Shown piece after piece: positions 1 through 6,218 of a stretch of DNA of 57,739 bases (the stretch's first letter is position 1; every line of letters begins with the position of its first letter). The notes under the pieces are model-generated. The model saw only the letters and a list, made by a program, of their open reading frames with translations, did no database searches and was not told where the DNA came from. The translations under genes and the position numbers were made by a program. Source of the DNA: a virus; IMG/VR virus record IMGVR_UViG_3300021138_000031, positions 1-57,739 of that record, one strand, 5' to 3'.

Positions 1-18
1 AAATTTAATACGTTATAC

Positions 19-92
19 GGCTTGATGGCAGAATGATGATGCAAAGGTCTGCAAAACCTTCTATCCGAGTTTGATTCTCGGTCAAGCCTCCA
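19..92 (+). tRNA. tRNA-Cys(GCA)
   Basis: Acceptor stem GGCTTGA pairs with TCAAGCC and the CCA end is encoded. The anticodon arm AAGGT/ACCTT holds loop CTGCAAA, giving anticodon GCA at 51-53. First tRNA of the array. Confidence 0.95.
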
Positions 93-102
93 ACTAATAG
101 CT

Positions 103-190
103 GGAACATTCGAGACACGGACCTCTGAAGTCCTACCTATCTAGTAACGGAGTTAGCTACCGTGAAGACATGAGGTTAGACGAATGTTTC
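103..190 (+). ncRNA. Structured non-tRNA RNA between tRNA-Cys and tRNA-Asp
   Basis: A 10-bp outer stem (103-112 with 181-190) encloses two hairpins. One is GGAC/GTCC at 119-133 with a 7-nt loop CTCTGAA that looks like an anticodon loop. The other is ACGG/CCGT at 147-163. There is no recognisable T arm and no CCA end matched to the stem, so it is not an ordinary tRNA. T4 is known to carry two stable RNAs of unknown function (RNA C and RNA D) within its tRNA cluster, and this could be an analogue. The structure is read by eye; transcription is inferred from its position between tRNAs. Confidence 0.5.
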
Positions 191-204
191 GGCGGCGCCA
201 ATAC

Positions 205-279
205 GGCCTGTGAATCAGCTGGTGTAGATACTCGTCTGTCTAACGAGTTAGAGGGGTTCGAAACCCCTACAGGTCGCCA
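205..279 (+). tRNA. tRNA-Asp(GTC)
   Basis: Acceptor stem GGCCTGT pairs with ACAGGTC, followed by G and CCA. Anticodon stem CTCGT/ACGAG holds loop CTGTCTA, anticodon GTC. T arm AGGGG/CCCCT has loop TTCGAAA. Confidence 0.95.
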
Positions 280-287
280 TATAAATA
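280..287 (+). promoter_or_regulatory. T4-type late promoter
   Basis: Perfect TATAAATA octamer directly after the CCA of tRNA-Asp and 26 bp before the ATG of the next gene. T4-like late promoters consist of this -10 element alone. Confidence 0.7.
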
Positions 288-313
288 GATTATGAAATAA
301 TTGGAGATATAAC

Positions 314-706
314 ATGACAGATAATACAGATGTTGAAGCAGCCCTTAAATCGGTCTTAGATACATTATCTAAGTCACCTATTAATCCAGCTGCACAAGCA
401 CAACCACTAAGCACAGATCCAATTCCACCTGAGCATCATCTAGAGCTCATTGGAAATGTTTCTAATATCGTTGACTATGTCAGTACAGAGGTTGCAAAAC
501 ATAAGCAACTGTTAAATATACTTGAGTCTTTTAATGCCAAGTTAAATGAGAGTCACTCAATTCTTAGTAATAAGAATGTTGTTAGTGTCGTTCAGGCTGA
601 AAAGAAAAAGTGGTACTCGATGACAACAGCTCATAAGATTGAAGCAGTTATTGTCGCAGCAGTCTTTATTATTGGTATAGTAACTGCAATTAAGTTTTTA
701 ATTTAA
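314..706 (+). CDS. Late tail-anchored membrane protein
   Basis: A 130-residue protein. The N-terminal two thirds are hydrophilic and helical (about 45-90). A KKKW patch precedes one hydrophobic segment at about 109-130 that ends the protein, so a single C-terminal membrane anchor with the rest in the cytoplasm is likely. GGAG at 303-306 serves the ATG at 314, and a perfect late promoter lies just upstream. I do not recognise a family. It shares the helical-plus-anchor build with the minus-strand proteins at 3.8-5.7 kb, so a role at the host membrane late in infection is possible but unproven. Confidence 0.8.
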   Translation: MTDNTDVEAALKSVLDTLSKSPINPAAQAQPLSTDPIPPEHHLELIGNVSNIVDYVSTEVAKHKQLLNILESFNAKLNESHSILSNKNVVSVVQAEKKKWYSMTTAHKIEAVIVAAVFIIGIVTAIKFLI

Positions 707-710
707 TAAA

Positions 711-760
711 GTGTCGGTCGGGGAAGATGGTAATCCGCAGGTTCTTAGAACCTATAATTT
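711..760 (+). other. tRNA-Leu-like 5' half or hairpin terminator
   Basis: Between the membrane-protein gene and the HNH gene lies a stretch that resembles the 5' half of tRNA-Leu(TAG). It has GGAA..TGGTA spacing like the D arm and a CTTAGAA loop. No T arm or 3' acceptor follows. The same bases contain a perfect AGGTTC/GAACCT hairpin (739-753) that could simply end transcription of the upstream gene. Both readings are open. Confidence 0.3.
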
Positions 761-767
761 ATAAATA
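760..767 (+). promoter_or_regulatory. T4-type late promoter before HNH gene
   Basis: Perfect TATAAATA, 29 bp upstream of the ATG at 797. Confidence 0.6.
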
Positions 768-796
768 TAAAAAAATGTTTATAGAGAGGATTGCTT

Positions 797-1153
797 ATGA
801 AACTTTGCCCGAAATGCAATAACAGTCATAATAAAAATGGTGTTTATTGTTCATATTCTTGCGCGAATTCTAGAAAAATATTCAGTAATGATGAAATATT
901 TATTGAAAATTCTAGTTATCCAAGACATCGTCTTAAAGAACGTTTGATTAAACAAAATTTAATCAAATATGAATGTCAAGAGTGTTATAATGATGGAAAT
1001 TATAATAACAAAAAATTAGTATTACAGCTTGATCATATCAATGGTGTAAATAATGACAATAAAATTAGTAATTTAAGATTTTTATGTCCAAACTGTCATA
1101 CACAACAAGATACGTATGCAGCGAAAAATATAAAAAAAAAATTGTCGGTGTAG
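797..1153 (+). CDS. HNH homing endonuclease
   Basis: A 118-residue protein with a small N-terminal zinc-ribbon-like CPKC...C..C segment. A C-terminal HNH core follows (LQLDHINGVNNDN and LRFLCPNCH) with metal-binding CxxC pairs. HNH enzymes of this type make sequence-specific breaks in DNA and spread their own genes. The ATG at 797 has GAGAGGA 7 nt upstream; an earlier TTG at 791 is less likely. The gene is markedly AT-rich and lysine/asparagine-rich relative to its neighbours, which suggests recent arrival. Its last codons and stop lie inside the 5' acceptor strand of tRNA-Trp, and the heptamer TGTCGGT occurs both before (712-718) and at the end (1143-1149) of the segment. Confidence 0.9.
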   Translation: MKLCPKCNNSHNKNGVYCSYSCANSRKIFSNDEIFIENSSYPRHRLKERLIKQNLIKYECQECYNDGNYNNKKLVLQLDHINGVNNDNKISNLRFLCPNCHTQQDTYAAKNIKKKLSV

Positions 1154-1217
1154 TGTAACGGTAGCACAACGGTCTCCAAAACTGTTAGTCAAGGTTCAAA
1201 TCCTTGCACCTTCGCCA
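1144..1217 (+). tRNA. tRNA-Trp(CCA) with damaged acceptor stem
   Basis: Anticodon arm ACGGT/ACTGT holds loop CTCCAAA, anticodon CCA. T arm CAAGG/CCTTG and an encoded CCA end are clear. Acceptor strands GTCGGTG and CACCTTC mismatch at pairs 2-71 and 3-70. The first ten bases are shared with the end of the HNH gene, so insertion of that gene may have replaced the original 5' bases. Function is uncertain. Confidence 0.8.
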
Positions 1218-1236
1218 CTTTAATAGGGGGATATGA

Positions 1237-1893
1237 TTGGCAGGAAAAATAGCTCTATTCATAGATCACCCAAGGTGCTCCATTCATGGTGTGAATGGCA
1301 TCATGAATATCCTGCAACCATATTACAAATTTAAGATCTTTACCAAGCACGAGATACTCTACGACGATTGGTTCGATGACGTAGATATGATAGCTGTGCC
1401 TGGAGGTATTGGCGATGCTGATACCTTTAATCGTATCATGAGACCACATATACCTGTTATAAGAGACTTTGTATTAAATCAAGGTGGTAAGTATCTTGGT
1501 ATATGCATGGGTGCTTATTGGGCAGGAAAAGAATATCTAAACATATTAGAGAACAAAGACTGTGTGCAGTATCTAGCAAGACCCGGCACAGACACCAGAA
1601 GACCACACGCTAAGAACTTAGAAGTCACGTGGAACGGTCAAAAAGAGAAGATGTTCTGGTATGATGGCTGCAGTATTATCGGGGATGGTAAATTCAATAC
1701 TGTAGCAACTTATACAAATGGTGATATTATGGCAGGTTTCCAAAGGAACATCGGTCTAATAGGTTCTCACCCAGAAGCTGAGAGACACTGGTACACAGAA
1801 TATAGCTGGATGAATAAAGTCTGGGATGAGAATGTTGCCAAACACAATCACAAATTATTGTTAGAGTTTGTAGACGAACTAATGAGAAGATAA
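1237..1893 (+). CDS. Class I glutamine amidotransferase-like (BPL-N type) protein
   Basis: A 218-residue single-domain protein. The PGGIGDAD loop (about 55-62), GICMGAYWAG with likely nucleophile Cys90, and SHPEAERHWY near the C-terminus fit the biotin-protein-ligase N-terminal domain family of the DJ-1/PfpI/GATase-1 fold. Members occur as stand-alone proteins in bacteria and phages, and their reaction is mostly unknown. The start is TTG at 1237, 6 nt after GGGGG; the ATG at 1233 is out of frame. The stop codon ends on the base before tRNA-Phe. A hydrolase or amidase activity is inferred from the Cys motif only. Confidence 0.8.
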   Translation: MAGKIALFIDHPRCSIHGVNGIMNILQPYYKFKIFTKHEILYDDWFDDVDMIAVPGGIGDADTFNRIMRPHIPVIRDFVLNQGGKYLGICMGAYWAGKEYLNILENKDCVQYLARPGTDTRRPHAKNLEVTWNGQKEKMFWYDGCSIIGDGKFNTVATYTNGDIMAGFQRNIGLIGSHPEAERHWYTEYSWMNKVWDENVAKHNHKLLLEFVDELMRR

Positions 1894-1969
1894 GCTTGGG
1901 TAGCTCAGCTGGTAGAGCACCTGCCTGAAGAGCAGGGTGTCGGCGGTTCGATCCCGTCTCCAAGCACCA
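1894..1969 (+). tRNA. tRNA-Phe(GAA)
   Basis: Acceptor GCTTGGG/TCCAAGC, anticodon stem CCTGC/GCAGG with loop CTGAAGA (GAA), T arm with TTCGATC loop, CCA encoded. It begins on the base after the preceding stop codon. Confidence 0.97.
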
Positions 1970-1983
1970 TATAGGAGAACACT

Positions 1984-2184
1984 ATGACCTTTGAAGATCT
2001 ACTAGCCTGGGATGGAATCACTGTAGCAGAGAGTATGGTGTTGACCGGCTTAGCAAAGACTAAGTCAGAAGCTCGCCGTATGATTGATCAAGGATCAGTT
2101 AAAGTAGACGATATAAAAGTAACTAATCCTAAAGCTGTGATATTGTTTAGTCCAGATAGAATAAAACACTGTGTAGTTCACTAA
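1984..2184 (+). CDS. Stand-alone S4 RNA-binding domain protein
   Basis: A 66-residue protein that is essentially one S4 domain. The segment TKSEARRMIDQGSVKVDD (about 27-44) is the typical alpha-L RNA-binding motif, closest by eye to the C-terminal S4 domain of tyrosyl-tRNA synthetase. It has an AGGAG site before ATG 1984 and sits between tRNA-Phe and tRNA-Arg, its stop abutting the latter. The family is known to bind structured RNA such as tRNA and rRNA. A role in binding phage tRNAs or the nearby structured RNAs is inference from position. Confidence 0.85.
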   Translation: MTFEDLLAWDGITVAESMVLTGLAKTKSEARRMIDQGSVKVDDIKVTNPKAVILFSPDRIKHCVVH

Positions 2185-2261
2185 GGATCCGTAGCTCAAC
2201 TGAATAGAGCGCCGCGCTACGAACGCGGAGGTTAGGGGTTTGAGTCCTCTCGGGTCCTCCA
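2185..2261 (+). tRNA. tRNA-Arg(ACG)
   Basis: Acceptor GGATCCG/CGGGTCC, anticodon stem CCGCG/CGCGG with loop CTACGAA (ACG), T loop TTTGAGT, CCA encoded. Starts on the base after the S4 gene stop. Confidence 0.95.
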
Positions 2262-2278
2262 TAATAAAGGAGTATACC

Positions 2279-2749
2279 ATGAAGAAAATTAATATAGAAG
2301 AGGTAAAAGAGTTCATCGCAGCTCAGTCTCCAGAGACCAAGATCTATATTGGTGGTGACTCCGAGAGATTTAATATGAAGGGATTATGGTACGCCGACTA
2401 TACCCTTGCTGTAGTCGTGCACTATAATGGTAATCGTGGCTGTAAGATATTTGGTGAGGTACAGCGCGAGCGTGACTTTGACCAGCAGAAAGACAAGCCA
2501 CGCCTTAGACTTATGAATGAAACTTTTAAGATTGCCGAACTTTATATGAAGTTGGCTGAAGTTTTAGAAGATCGTCTTGTGGAAGTACACCTTGACATTA
2601 ATCCTGATGAACATCATGGTTCATCATGTGTAATTAATGAGGCAACAGGGTATATTAGAGGTATGTGTAATGTAATTCCTATGGTAAAACCAAATGCTTG
2701 GGCAGCCAGCTACGCAGCAGATAGGCTTAAAGAGATACTAGCAGCTTAA
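2279..2749 (+). CDS. DUF458 (YkuK-like) RNase H-fold protein
   Basis: A 156-residue protein. IYIGGDSE near the N-terminus and the C-terminal run HLDINPDEHHGSSC...EATGYIRG...VKPNAWAAS..AD match the DUF458/YkuK family, predicted to have an RNase H-like fold. The acidic residues are in D..E..D order. Activity and substrate are not established for the family. ATG 2279 has AAGGAG at the correct spacing; an in-frame upstream ATG would overlap tRNA-Arg and is unlikely. It lies between tRNA-Arg and tRNA-Gly in the same direction, so co-transcription and excision from a tRNA precursor are likely. Confidence 0.8.
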   Translation: MKKINIEEVKEFIAAQSPETKIYIGGDSERFNMKGLWYADYTLAVVVHYNGNRGCKIFGEVQRERDFDQQKDKPRLRLMNETFKIAELYMKLAEVLEDRLVEVHLDINPDEHHGSSCVINEATGYIRGMCNVIPMVKPNAWAASYAADRLKEILAA

Positions 2750-2764
2750 GATATATAGAGATAT

Positions 2765-2839
2765 GCGGGTGTAGCTCAGTGGTAGAGCTTCTGCCTTCCA
2801 AGCAGAATGTCGTGGGTTCGAATCCCATCGCCCGCTCCA
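2765..2839 (+). tRNA. tRNA-Gly(TCC)
   Basis: Acceptor GCGGGTG/CGCCCGC, anticodon stem TCTGC/GCAGA with loop CTTCCAA (TCC), T loop TTCGAAT, CCA encoded. Confidence 0.97.
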
Positions 2840-2842
2840 GAA

Positions 2843-2968
2843 TTCGGTAGGCAGTGTAGAACATATGGTCGGTCATGGGTCGCTCTCATGGCGAGGTCGG
2901 GGAGGCAGTGCCTCATAACCTTGGAAACCCGTGCACTGAAAAGAGGATGCATACTCGTTCCTACCGAA
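2843..2968 (+). ncRNA. Structured RNA between tRNA-Gly and tRNA-Leu
   Basis: A 9-bp closing stem TTCGGTAGG/CCTACCGAA (2843-2851 with 2960-2968) encloses CAGTG/CACTG (2852-2856 with 2934-2938). Inside are hairpins GAGGC/GCCTC (2902-2914, 3-nt loop) and TCGC/GCGA (2880-2894, 7-nt loop TCTCATG). The bases CGCTCTCAT also occur in the anticodon region of tRNA-Met at 3704. No open reading frame of note. It could be an analogue of the T4 stable RNAs C and D; its function is unknown. Confidence 0.55.
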
Positions 2969-2976
2969 CTTAATTA

Positions 2977-3053
2977 GCGCGTGTGACGGAATTGGTATAC
3001 GTACTAGTCTTAGAAACTAGGTTCTGGGGGTTCAAGTCCCTCCATGCGCACCA
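2977..3053 (+). tRNA. tRNA-Leu(TAG)
   Basis: Acceptor GCGCGTG/CATGCGC, anticodon stem CTAGT/ACTAG with loop CTTAGAA (TAG), CCA encoded. The variable arm is short for a Leu tRNA. Confidence 0.93.
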
Positions 3054-3069
3054 AATTTAGGAGAACCAT

Positions 3070-3243
3070 ATGGATGAGGAGATGGAGAAAGAAGACTTCT
3101 CTATTGCATTCTGGGAATGGTTTGATTCCCTGGCTCGTGTAGAGAAAGAGAGGTTCTGGAACTACGGAGCCGATATGGCTAAGATATACTTTTACAATAA
3201 GTATTGGGTCAAGAGGTCACGTAGCTCAACTGGACAGAGCTGA
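3070..3243 (+). CDS. Small acidic/aromatic protein overlapping tRNA-Arg
   Basis: A 57-residue ORF beginning MDEEMEKEDF with an aromatic-rich middle (FWEWF, FWNYG, YFYNKYW). AGGAG precedes ATG 3070. The last nine codons and the stop lie within tRNA-Arg(CCT), so the mRNA would be cut inside the reading frame when the tRNA is processed. No family recognised. It could be a real late small protein or a reading frame shortened by tRNA acquisition. Confidence 0.6.
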   Translation: MDEEMEKEDFSIAFWEWFDSLARVEKERFWNYGADMAKIYFYNKYWVKRSRSSTGQS

Positions 3244-3291
3244 TCCGTCCTAAGGATAAGGTTGGGAGTTCGAGTCTCTCCGTGATCGCCA
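3215..3291 (+). tRNA. tRNA-Arg(CCT)
   Basis: Acceptor GGTCACG/CGTGATC, anticodon arm ATCC/GGAT with loop GTCCTAA (CCT), T arm GGGAG/CTCTC, then G and CCA. Overlaps the end of the small ORF at 3070-3243. Confidence 0.92.
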
Positions 3292-3292
3292 T

Positions 3293-3367
3293 GCTGCCTT
3301 AGCACAGTGGTAGTGCACATCATTGGTAATGATGAGGTCGACAGTTCAATCCTGTCAGGCAGCACCA
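3293..3367 (+). tRNA. tRNA-Thr(GGT)
   Basis: Acceptor GCTGCCT/AGGCAGC, anticodon stem CATCA/TGATG with loop TTGGTAA (GGT), T arm GACAG/CTGTC, CCA encoded. One base separates it from tRNA-Arg(CCT). Confidence 0.95.
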
Positions 3368-3375
3368 TATAAATA
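3368..3375 (+). promoter_or_regulatory. T4-type late promoter
   Basis: Perfect TATAAATA immediately after tRNA-Thr and 22 bp before the next ATG, the same tRNA-promoter-gene arrangement as at 280 and 41071. Confidence 0.7.
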
Positions 3376-3397
3376 ATAGTTTAACAGGGAGGTAAGC

Positions 3398-3703
3398 ATG
3401 AGATACCTAATACCCCTACTATTGATATCAACATCGGCACTAGCACAACAACAACCATGTGGAACAGCACAAACAGTACATGATTTTATTTCAAACAATT
3501 ATAGTGAAAAACCATTCATTGAGATGAAAGATGAACATGATAGACAATTTATTATGTACGTAAATCCCGATAACGGTAGCTGGACAGTAGTACAGCTTAC
3601 TGAGCAGGGTACAATGTGTGGTATATCTTCTGGTAAAGGAATGATTCCTGCAACTAAAAGATTTGAGACTACACCGCCAAAGAAAAAAGAAGATCCTAGT
3701 TAA
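3398..3703 (+). CDS. Small secreted protein with signal peptide
   Basis: A 101-residue protein. Residues 1-16 (MRYLIPLLLISTSALA) form a clear Sec signal with an ALA cleavage site. The mature part has two cysteines (CGTAQ and MCGIS) that could form a disulfide in the periplasm and ends in a Pro/Lys tail. ATG 3398 follows GGGAGG. A late promoter lies upstream and the stop codon abuts tRNA-Met. Family unknown; host bacteria encode similar short periplasmic proteins, so host origin is possible. Confidence 0.75.
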   Translation: MRYLIPLLLISTSALAQQQPCGTAQTVHDFISNNYSEKPFIEMKDEHDRQFIMYVNPDNGSWTVVQLTEQGTMCGISSGKGMIPATKRFETTPPKKKEDPS

Positions 3704-3778
3704 GCAGGTAGGTCGGCAAGGTGTCGAACCGCTCTCATAAGGCGCATAAGATTGGTTCGATTCCAATTACCTGCACCA
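3704..3778 (+). tRNA. tRNA-Met/Ile2(CAT)
   Basis: Acceptor GCAGGTA/TACCTGC, loop CTCATAA (CAT), T arm ATTGG/CCAAT with TTCGATT loop, CCA encoded. The anticodon stem has one mismatch and the position 8-9 bases are GG rather than T-purine. CAT may read AUG or, if lysidine-modified, AUA. Starts on the base after a stop codon. Confidence 0.85.
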
Positions 3779-4312
3779 TTATAGCCAAGGTATAGTGAAG
3801 AAATACCATATACCATTTGCTAGGAATAATCCTCCTAATACACCTATTAATATAGAAGCAAAAAGAAGCTCCATGCTTACTGCAAGAATAGATGTCGAGC
3901 TTAGCACAATAGCTATCTGCAAGAATGCAGACGCAAAGTTCATATATGGACTTCTCTTCTTTGCCTCATCACGCTCAGCTTCAAGCTTCTTAGCTTTATC
4001 GTATATCTCCATACGATCATCGGCGAGCTTGTTTATATTTCTAATATAAGACTCATGCAGACTCATATCAGTAATCATATTATTAGCTACCTCATAAAGG
4101 TCTTGCTTAATTGACTTAGCTTGATAGAATGCCCACGTGTCAGAAGCTGCGATATTATTTGATAATATCTTACCGCTCAAGCTACCACCGATAAGTGTGC
4201 ATATAGCAAGTAGCGCTGCATATATAGATATAGTGATAGCACCACGGCTCTTCATGATCGCCTCACCCTCCGAGCGAGACAGTATCTTACCTGTCTTGTC
4301 TTTCATAACCAT
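3779..4312 (-). CDS. Late membrane protein, coiled-coil middle
   Basis: A 177-residue protein with one hydrophobic segment at about 27-48, a charged helical stretch (about 85-115, rich in K, E, D and A), and two close hydrophobic segments at about 125-170. Last of four minus-strand genes that run 5666 to 3779 with overlaps or gaps of 1-2 bases, so one operon is likely, driven by the TATAAATA at 5747-5740. Family not recognised. The shared build (anchor plus coiled coil) suggests the four products form a membrane-associated assembly late in infection. Confidence 0.75.
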   Translation of the reverse strand: MVMKDKTGKILSRSEGEAIMKSRGAITISIYAALLAICTLIGGSLSGKILSNNIAASDTWAFYQAKSIKQDLYEVANNMITDMSLHESYIRNINKLADDRMEIYDKAKKLEAERDEAKKRSPYMNFASAFLQIAIVLSSTSILAVSMELLFASILIGVLGGLFLANGIWYFFTIPWL

Positions 4313-4313
4313 A

Positions 4314-4901
4314 TTACTTCTTTCCCATTTTAATGAGTTGCTCTATTAAAGCTATTCTCTTATCAAGTTCTGCTCTAGCAAGAGCAGAGTTCTTCTCGAC
4401 ACCGTCTACTCTATCATTTAGAGCTTCTTTAAGTTGCTGAGTTGCCATGGACGCGTCTGCTCTTATATTTGCACGAGCGGTTGCTGCCTCAGCCGTCATG
4501 TCCATACGCTGCTTCTCTAAAGCCGCAAGTTGCTTCTCGCGTTCAAGAGTCATATTAGCACGAGCGAGAGCAGCGTCTTTTTCTACCTTGTCGATCTTAT
4601 CACCGAGCTCACCTGTTTGTTTATCGATCTTCGTGTTAAGATTCTCACGAATTTGAGCCATGTCGATCGTGGTACCTTGTGGAGGGATTGCCTTGTTGTC
4701 GTTATTGACTACAACTGCAATTTTACTCTCAAGAACCGTGATAGCATGATTAGAAGAACTAAGAGCGGTGAATAAGTATACTACACAAGAGAATAAGATC
4801 GGAACTGCTGCAAATACGATCTTCTCTACCAATGCACTCTTGCTAGCACTCGCTGCTAGCGTCTCGCTCATCTGAGCTGTTTTATCTGATACTGTAGACA
4901 T
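4314..4901 (-). CDS. Late coiled-coil membrane protein
   Basis: A 195-residue protein. One membrane segment at about 29-48 (VFAAVPILFSCVVYLFTAL) is followed by a long heptad-rich region (about 85-190) with repeated ALARA.L and DKVEKDAALARAN / DGVEKNSALARAE segments. That internal duplication suggests an extended coiled coil, probably periplasmic or cytoplasmic and oligomeric. Third gene of the minus-strand operon, 1 base from both neighbours. No enzyme motif. A phage tether, exclusion protein or lysis accessory are all possible; nothing in the sequence decides. Confidence 0.75.
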   Translation of the reverse strand: MSTVSDKTAQMSETLAASASKSALVEKIVFAAVPILFSCVVYLFTALSSSNHAITVLESKIAVVVNNDNKAIPPQGTTIDMAQIRENLNTKIDKQTGELGDKIDKVEKDAALARANMTLEREKQLAALEKQRMDMTAEAATARANIRADASMATQQLKEALNDRVDGVEKNSALARAELDKRIALIEQLIKMGKK

Positions 4902-4902
4902 A

Positions 4903-5181
4903 TTACTTCCCCGTAAATTGTTTGACTAATCCACCAACTTGGCTTATGGATACTGATCCACTTGATAATTCATTCACAAGGACATATCCAACACCTATTA
5001 CTAATATGCTAATTAGTGTTAACAAGATTATAGAGGCGATTCCTAAATTATCTTCTAACTCCATCAACTTAGATCGTATAATGTCCATGCGTGCATCATT
5101 ATCGATCTTATTCCATGAGGCTAACCATGGATGAGTGTCGATATCTTCTTTAGAAACAGGCTCAACCATTAGTGACCACAT
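4903..5181 (-). CDS. Small single-pass membrane protein
   Basis: A 92-residue protein whose N-terminal half is charged (DTHPWLASWNKIDNDARMDI). A hydrophobic segment at about 52-74 (IASIILLTLISILVIGVGYVLV) is followed by a short polar tail. Its start overlaps the end of the upstream gene by 13 bases, which indicates translational coupling. Part of the four-gene late membrane operon. No family recognised. Confidence 0.7.
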   Translation of the reverse strand: MWSLMVEPVSKEDIDTHPWLASWNKIDNDARMDIIRSKLMELEDNLGIASIILLTLISILVIGVGYVLVNELSSGSVSISQVGGLVKQFTGK

Positions 5182-5666
5182 AGTGCTTTCATGAGAGGAA
5201 TAATACCCTTCATATTATAGCAAGCCAATACATCAGACATACCCCATATAAGTAGTCCAATCCATACCATGAATGGAACAACGATAAATAATATAACACC
5301 TACCCACACGAGCTCCATCATTTCCTCATGTGCTCTCTCTGCAGCTACCTTAGCTCTATGTGCTTCTTTTGCAGCATCTGCTTTATCTTTATAGTACTGC
5401 TGGCGCTGAGCCGGAGACATCTTGGCTATCATCGTAGCTTCTTGCTCTGCAGCGATCTCTCGCATAGCTTGCTCGCGCAGTCTGTTATTATTGCGCGTTA
5501 CTTGATTGTTGATGTCAGTGATCTTATTCTGATTAATAATTCTTTGATTATTAGCAGCCTTAATATTTTTAGCGTTTCTGACATCGTCTACGATGCCGAA
5601 TACTTGGTCGCTAAGACCCTTTCCTAGAGAACTGCCCAGCTTTGCTGCGGACTTTGGATCGAGCAT
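5169..5666 (-). CDS. Coiled-coil membrane protein, first gene of late minus operon
   Basis: A 165-residue protein. A long charged helical region (about 30-115) contains KMSPAQRQQYYKDKADAAKE and other Ala/Glu/Lys/Arg stretches. A strong membrane segment follows at about 117-140 (VWVGVILFIVVPFMVWIGLL) with a short Cys-containing tail. It is first after the minus-strand TATAAATA promoter, about 75 bases from it. Family unknown. Confidence 0.72.
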   Translation of the reverse strand: MLDPKSAAKLGSSLGKGLSDQVFGIVDDVRNAKNIKAANNQRIINQNKITDINNQVTRNNNRLREQAMREIAAEQEATMIAKMSPAQRQQYYKDKADAAKEAHRAKVAAERAHEEMMELVWVGVILFIVVPFMVWIGLLIWGMSDVLACYNMKGIIPLMKALCGH

Positions 5667-5739
5667 TAGTTATCTCCTGGTAATTTTATGTAAAAAAATA
5701 ACTAAAATTCACAGTAAATAACTAAAATTCATGTGTACT

Positions 5740-5747
5740 TATTTATA
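5740..5747 (-). promoter_or_regulatory. Minus-strand T4-type late promoter
   Basis: The plus strand reads TATTTATA, which is TATAAATA on the minus strand, 73 bp ahead of the first gene of the membrane-protein operon. The 5666-5760 region also has a near-direct repeat of AATAACTAAAATTCA. Confidence 0.65.
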
Positions 5748-5761
5748 AAATGGGGTGTATA

Positions 5762-6184
5762 ATGAAAACTGGATTTACTTGTAGTACCTTTGATCTTCTT
5801 CATGCCGGTCATGTCCTTATGCTCATGGAGGCAAAAAATAATTGCGACTATCTTATTGTAGGATTACAGACAGACCCTACAATAGATAGGCCCGATACTA
5901 AGAATAAACCCGTACAATCTATTGTAGAGAGACAATTGCAACTACAAGCAGTCAAATATATCGATGAGATTATAGTGTATGAGACCGAGCAGGATCTTAT
6001 GGATATATTACAGACAGCTGATATTAATATTAGATTTATCGGGGAAGACTATATTGGCAAAGATTTTACAGGAAAACAGTACTGTATTGATGCTGGTATT
6101 GATATAGAATACAATTCCCGTAAACATAGGTTCTCTACCACTGAGCTGAGGCAGAGGGCTGGACTTTCTAAGACGGATATATAA
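5762..6184 (+). CDS. TagD/HldE-type nucleotidyltransferase
   Basis: A 140-residue cytidylyl/adenylyltransferase-fold enzyme. HAGH (residues 14-17) is the nucleotide-binding HxGH motif, VERQLQLQAV carries the ER motif, and FSTTELRQR stands in for the ISSTxxR motif. Family members transfer CMP or AMP to glycerol-3-phosphate or heptose-1-phosphate. Length suits glycerol-3-phosphate cytidylyltransferase or the HldE C-terminal domain. ATG 5762 is preferred to the in-frame ATG at 5750 because GGGGTG lies 6-7 nt before it. With the heptose kinase and isomerase at 45-47 kb it could complete activation of a heptose; that link is inference. Confidence 0.85.
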   Translation: MKTGFTCSTFDLLHAGHVLMLMEAKNNCDYLIVGLQTDPTIDRPDTKNKPVQSIVERQLQLQAVKYIDEIIVYETEQDLMDILQTADINIRFIGEDYIGKDFTGKQYCIDAGIDIEYNSRKHRFSTTELRQRAGLSKTDI

Positions 6185-6189
6185 TAGAC

Positions 6190-6211
6190 CTGTTCAATTC
6201 AGGACAGGTTA
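6190..6211 (+). other. Hairpin between nucleotidyltransferase and tRNA-Met
   Basis: ACCTGT and ACAGGT form a 6-bp stem just upstream of the tRNA. There is no T-run, so it is more likely a processing or stability element than a terminator. Confidence 0.3.
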
Positions 6212-6218
6212 AAACCGG

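Noticed and set aside
191-204. GGCGGCGCCA as a tRNA 3' end
   Set aside because: No 5' strand complementary to an acceptor ending there; the 103-190 stem accounts for the upstream bases.
5734-5763. TGTACT...TATAAT promoter-like pair before the nucleotidyltransferase
   Set aside because: The -10 would overlap the chosen start codon and the spacing is 18 bp; not convincing.
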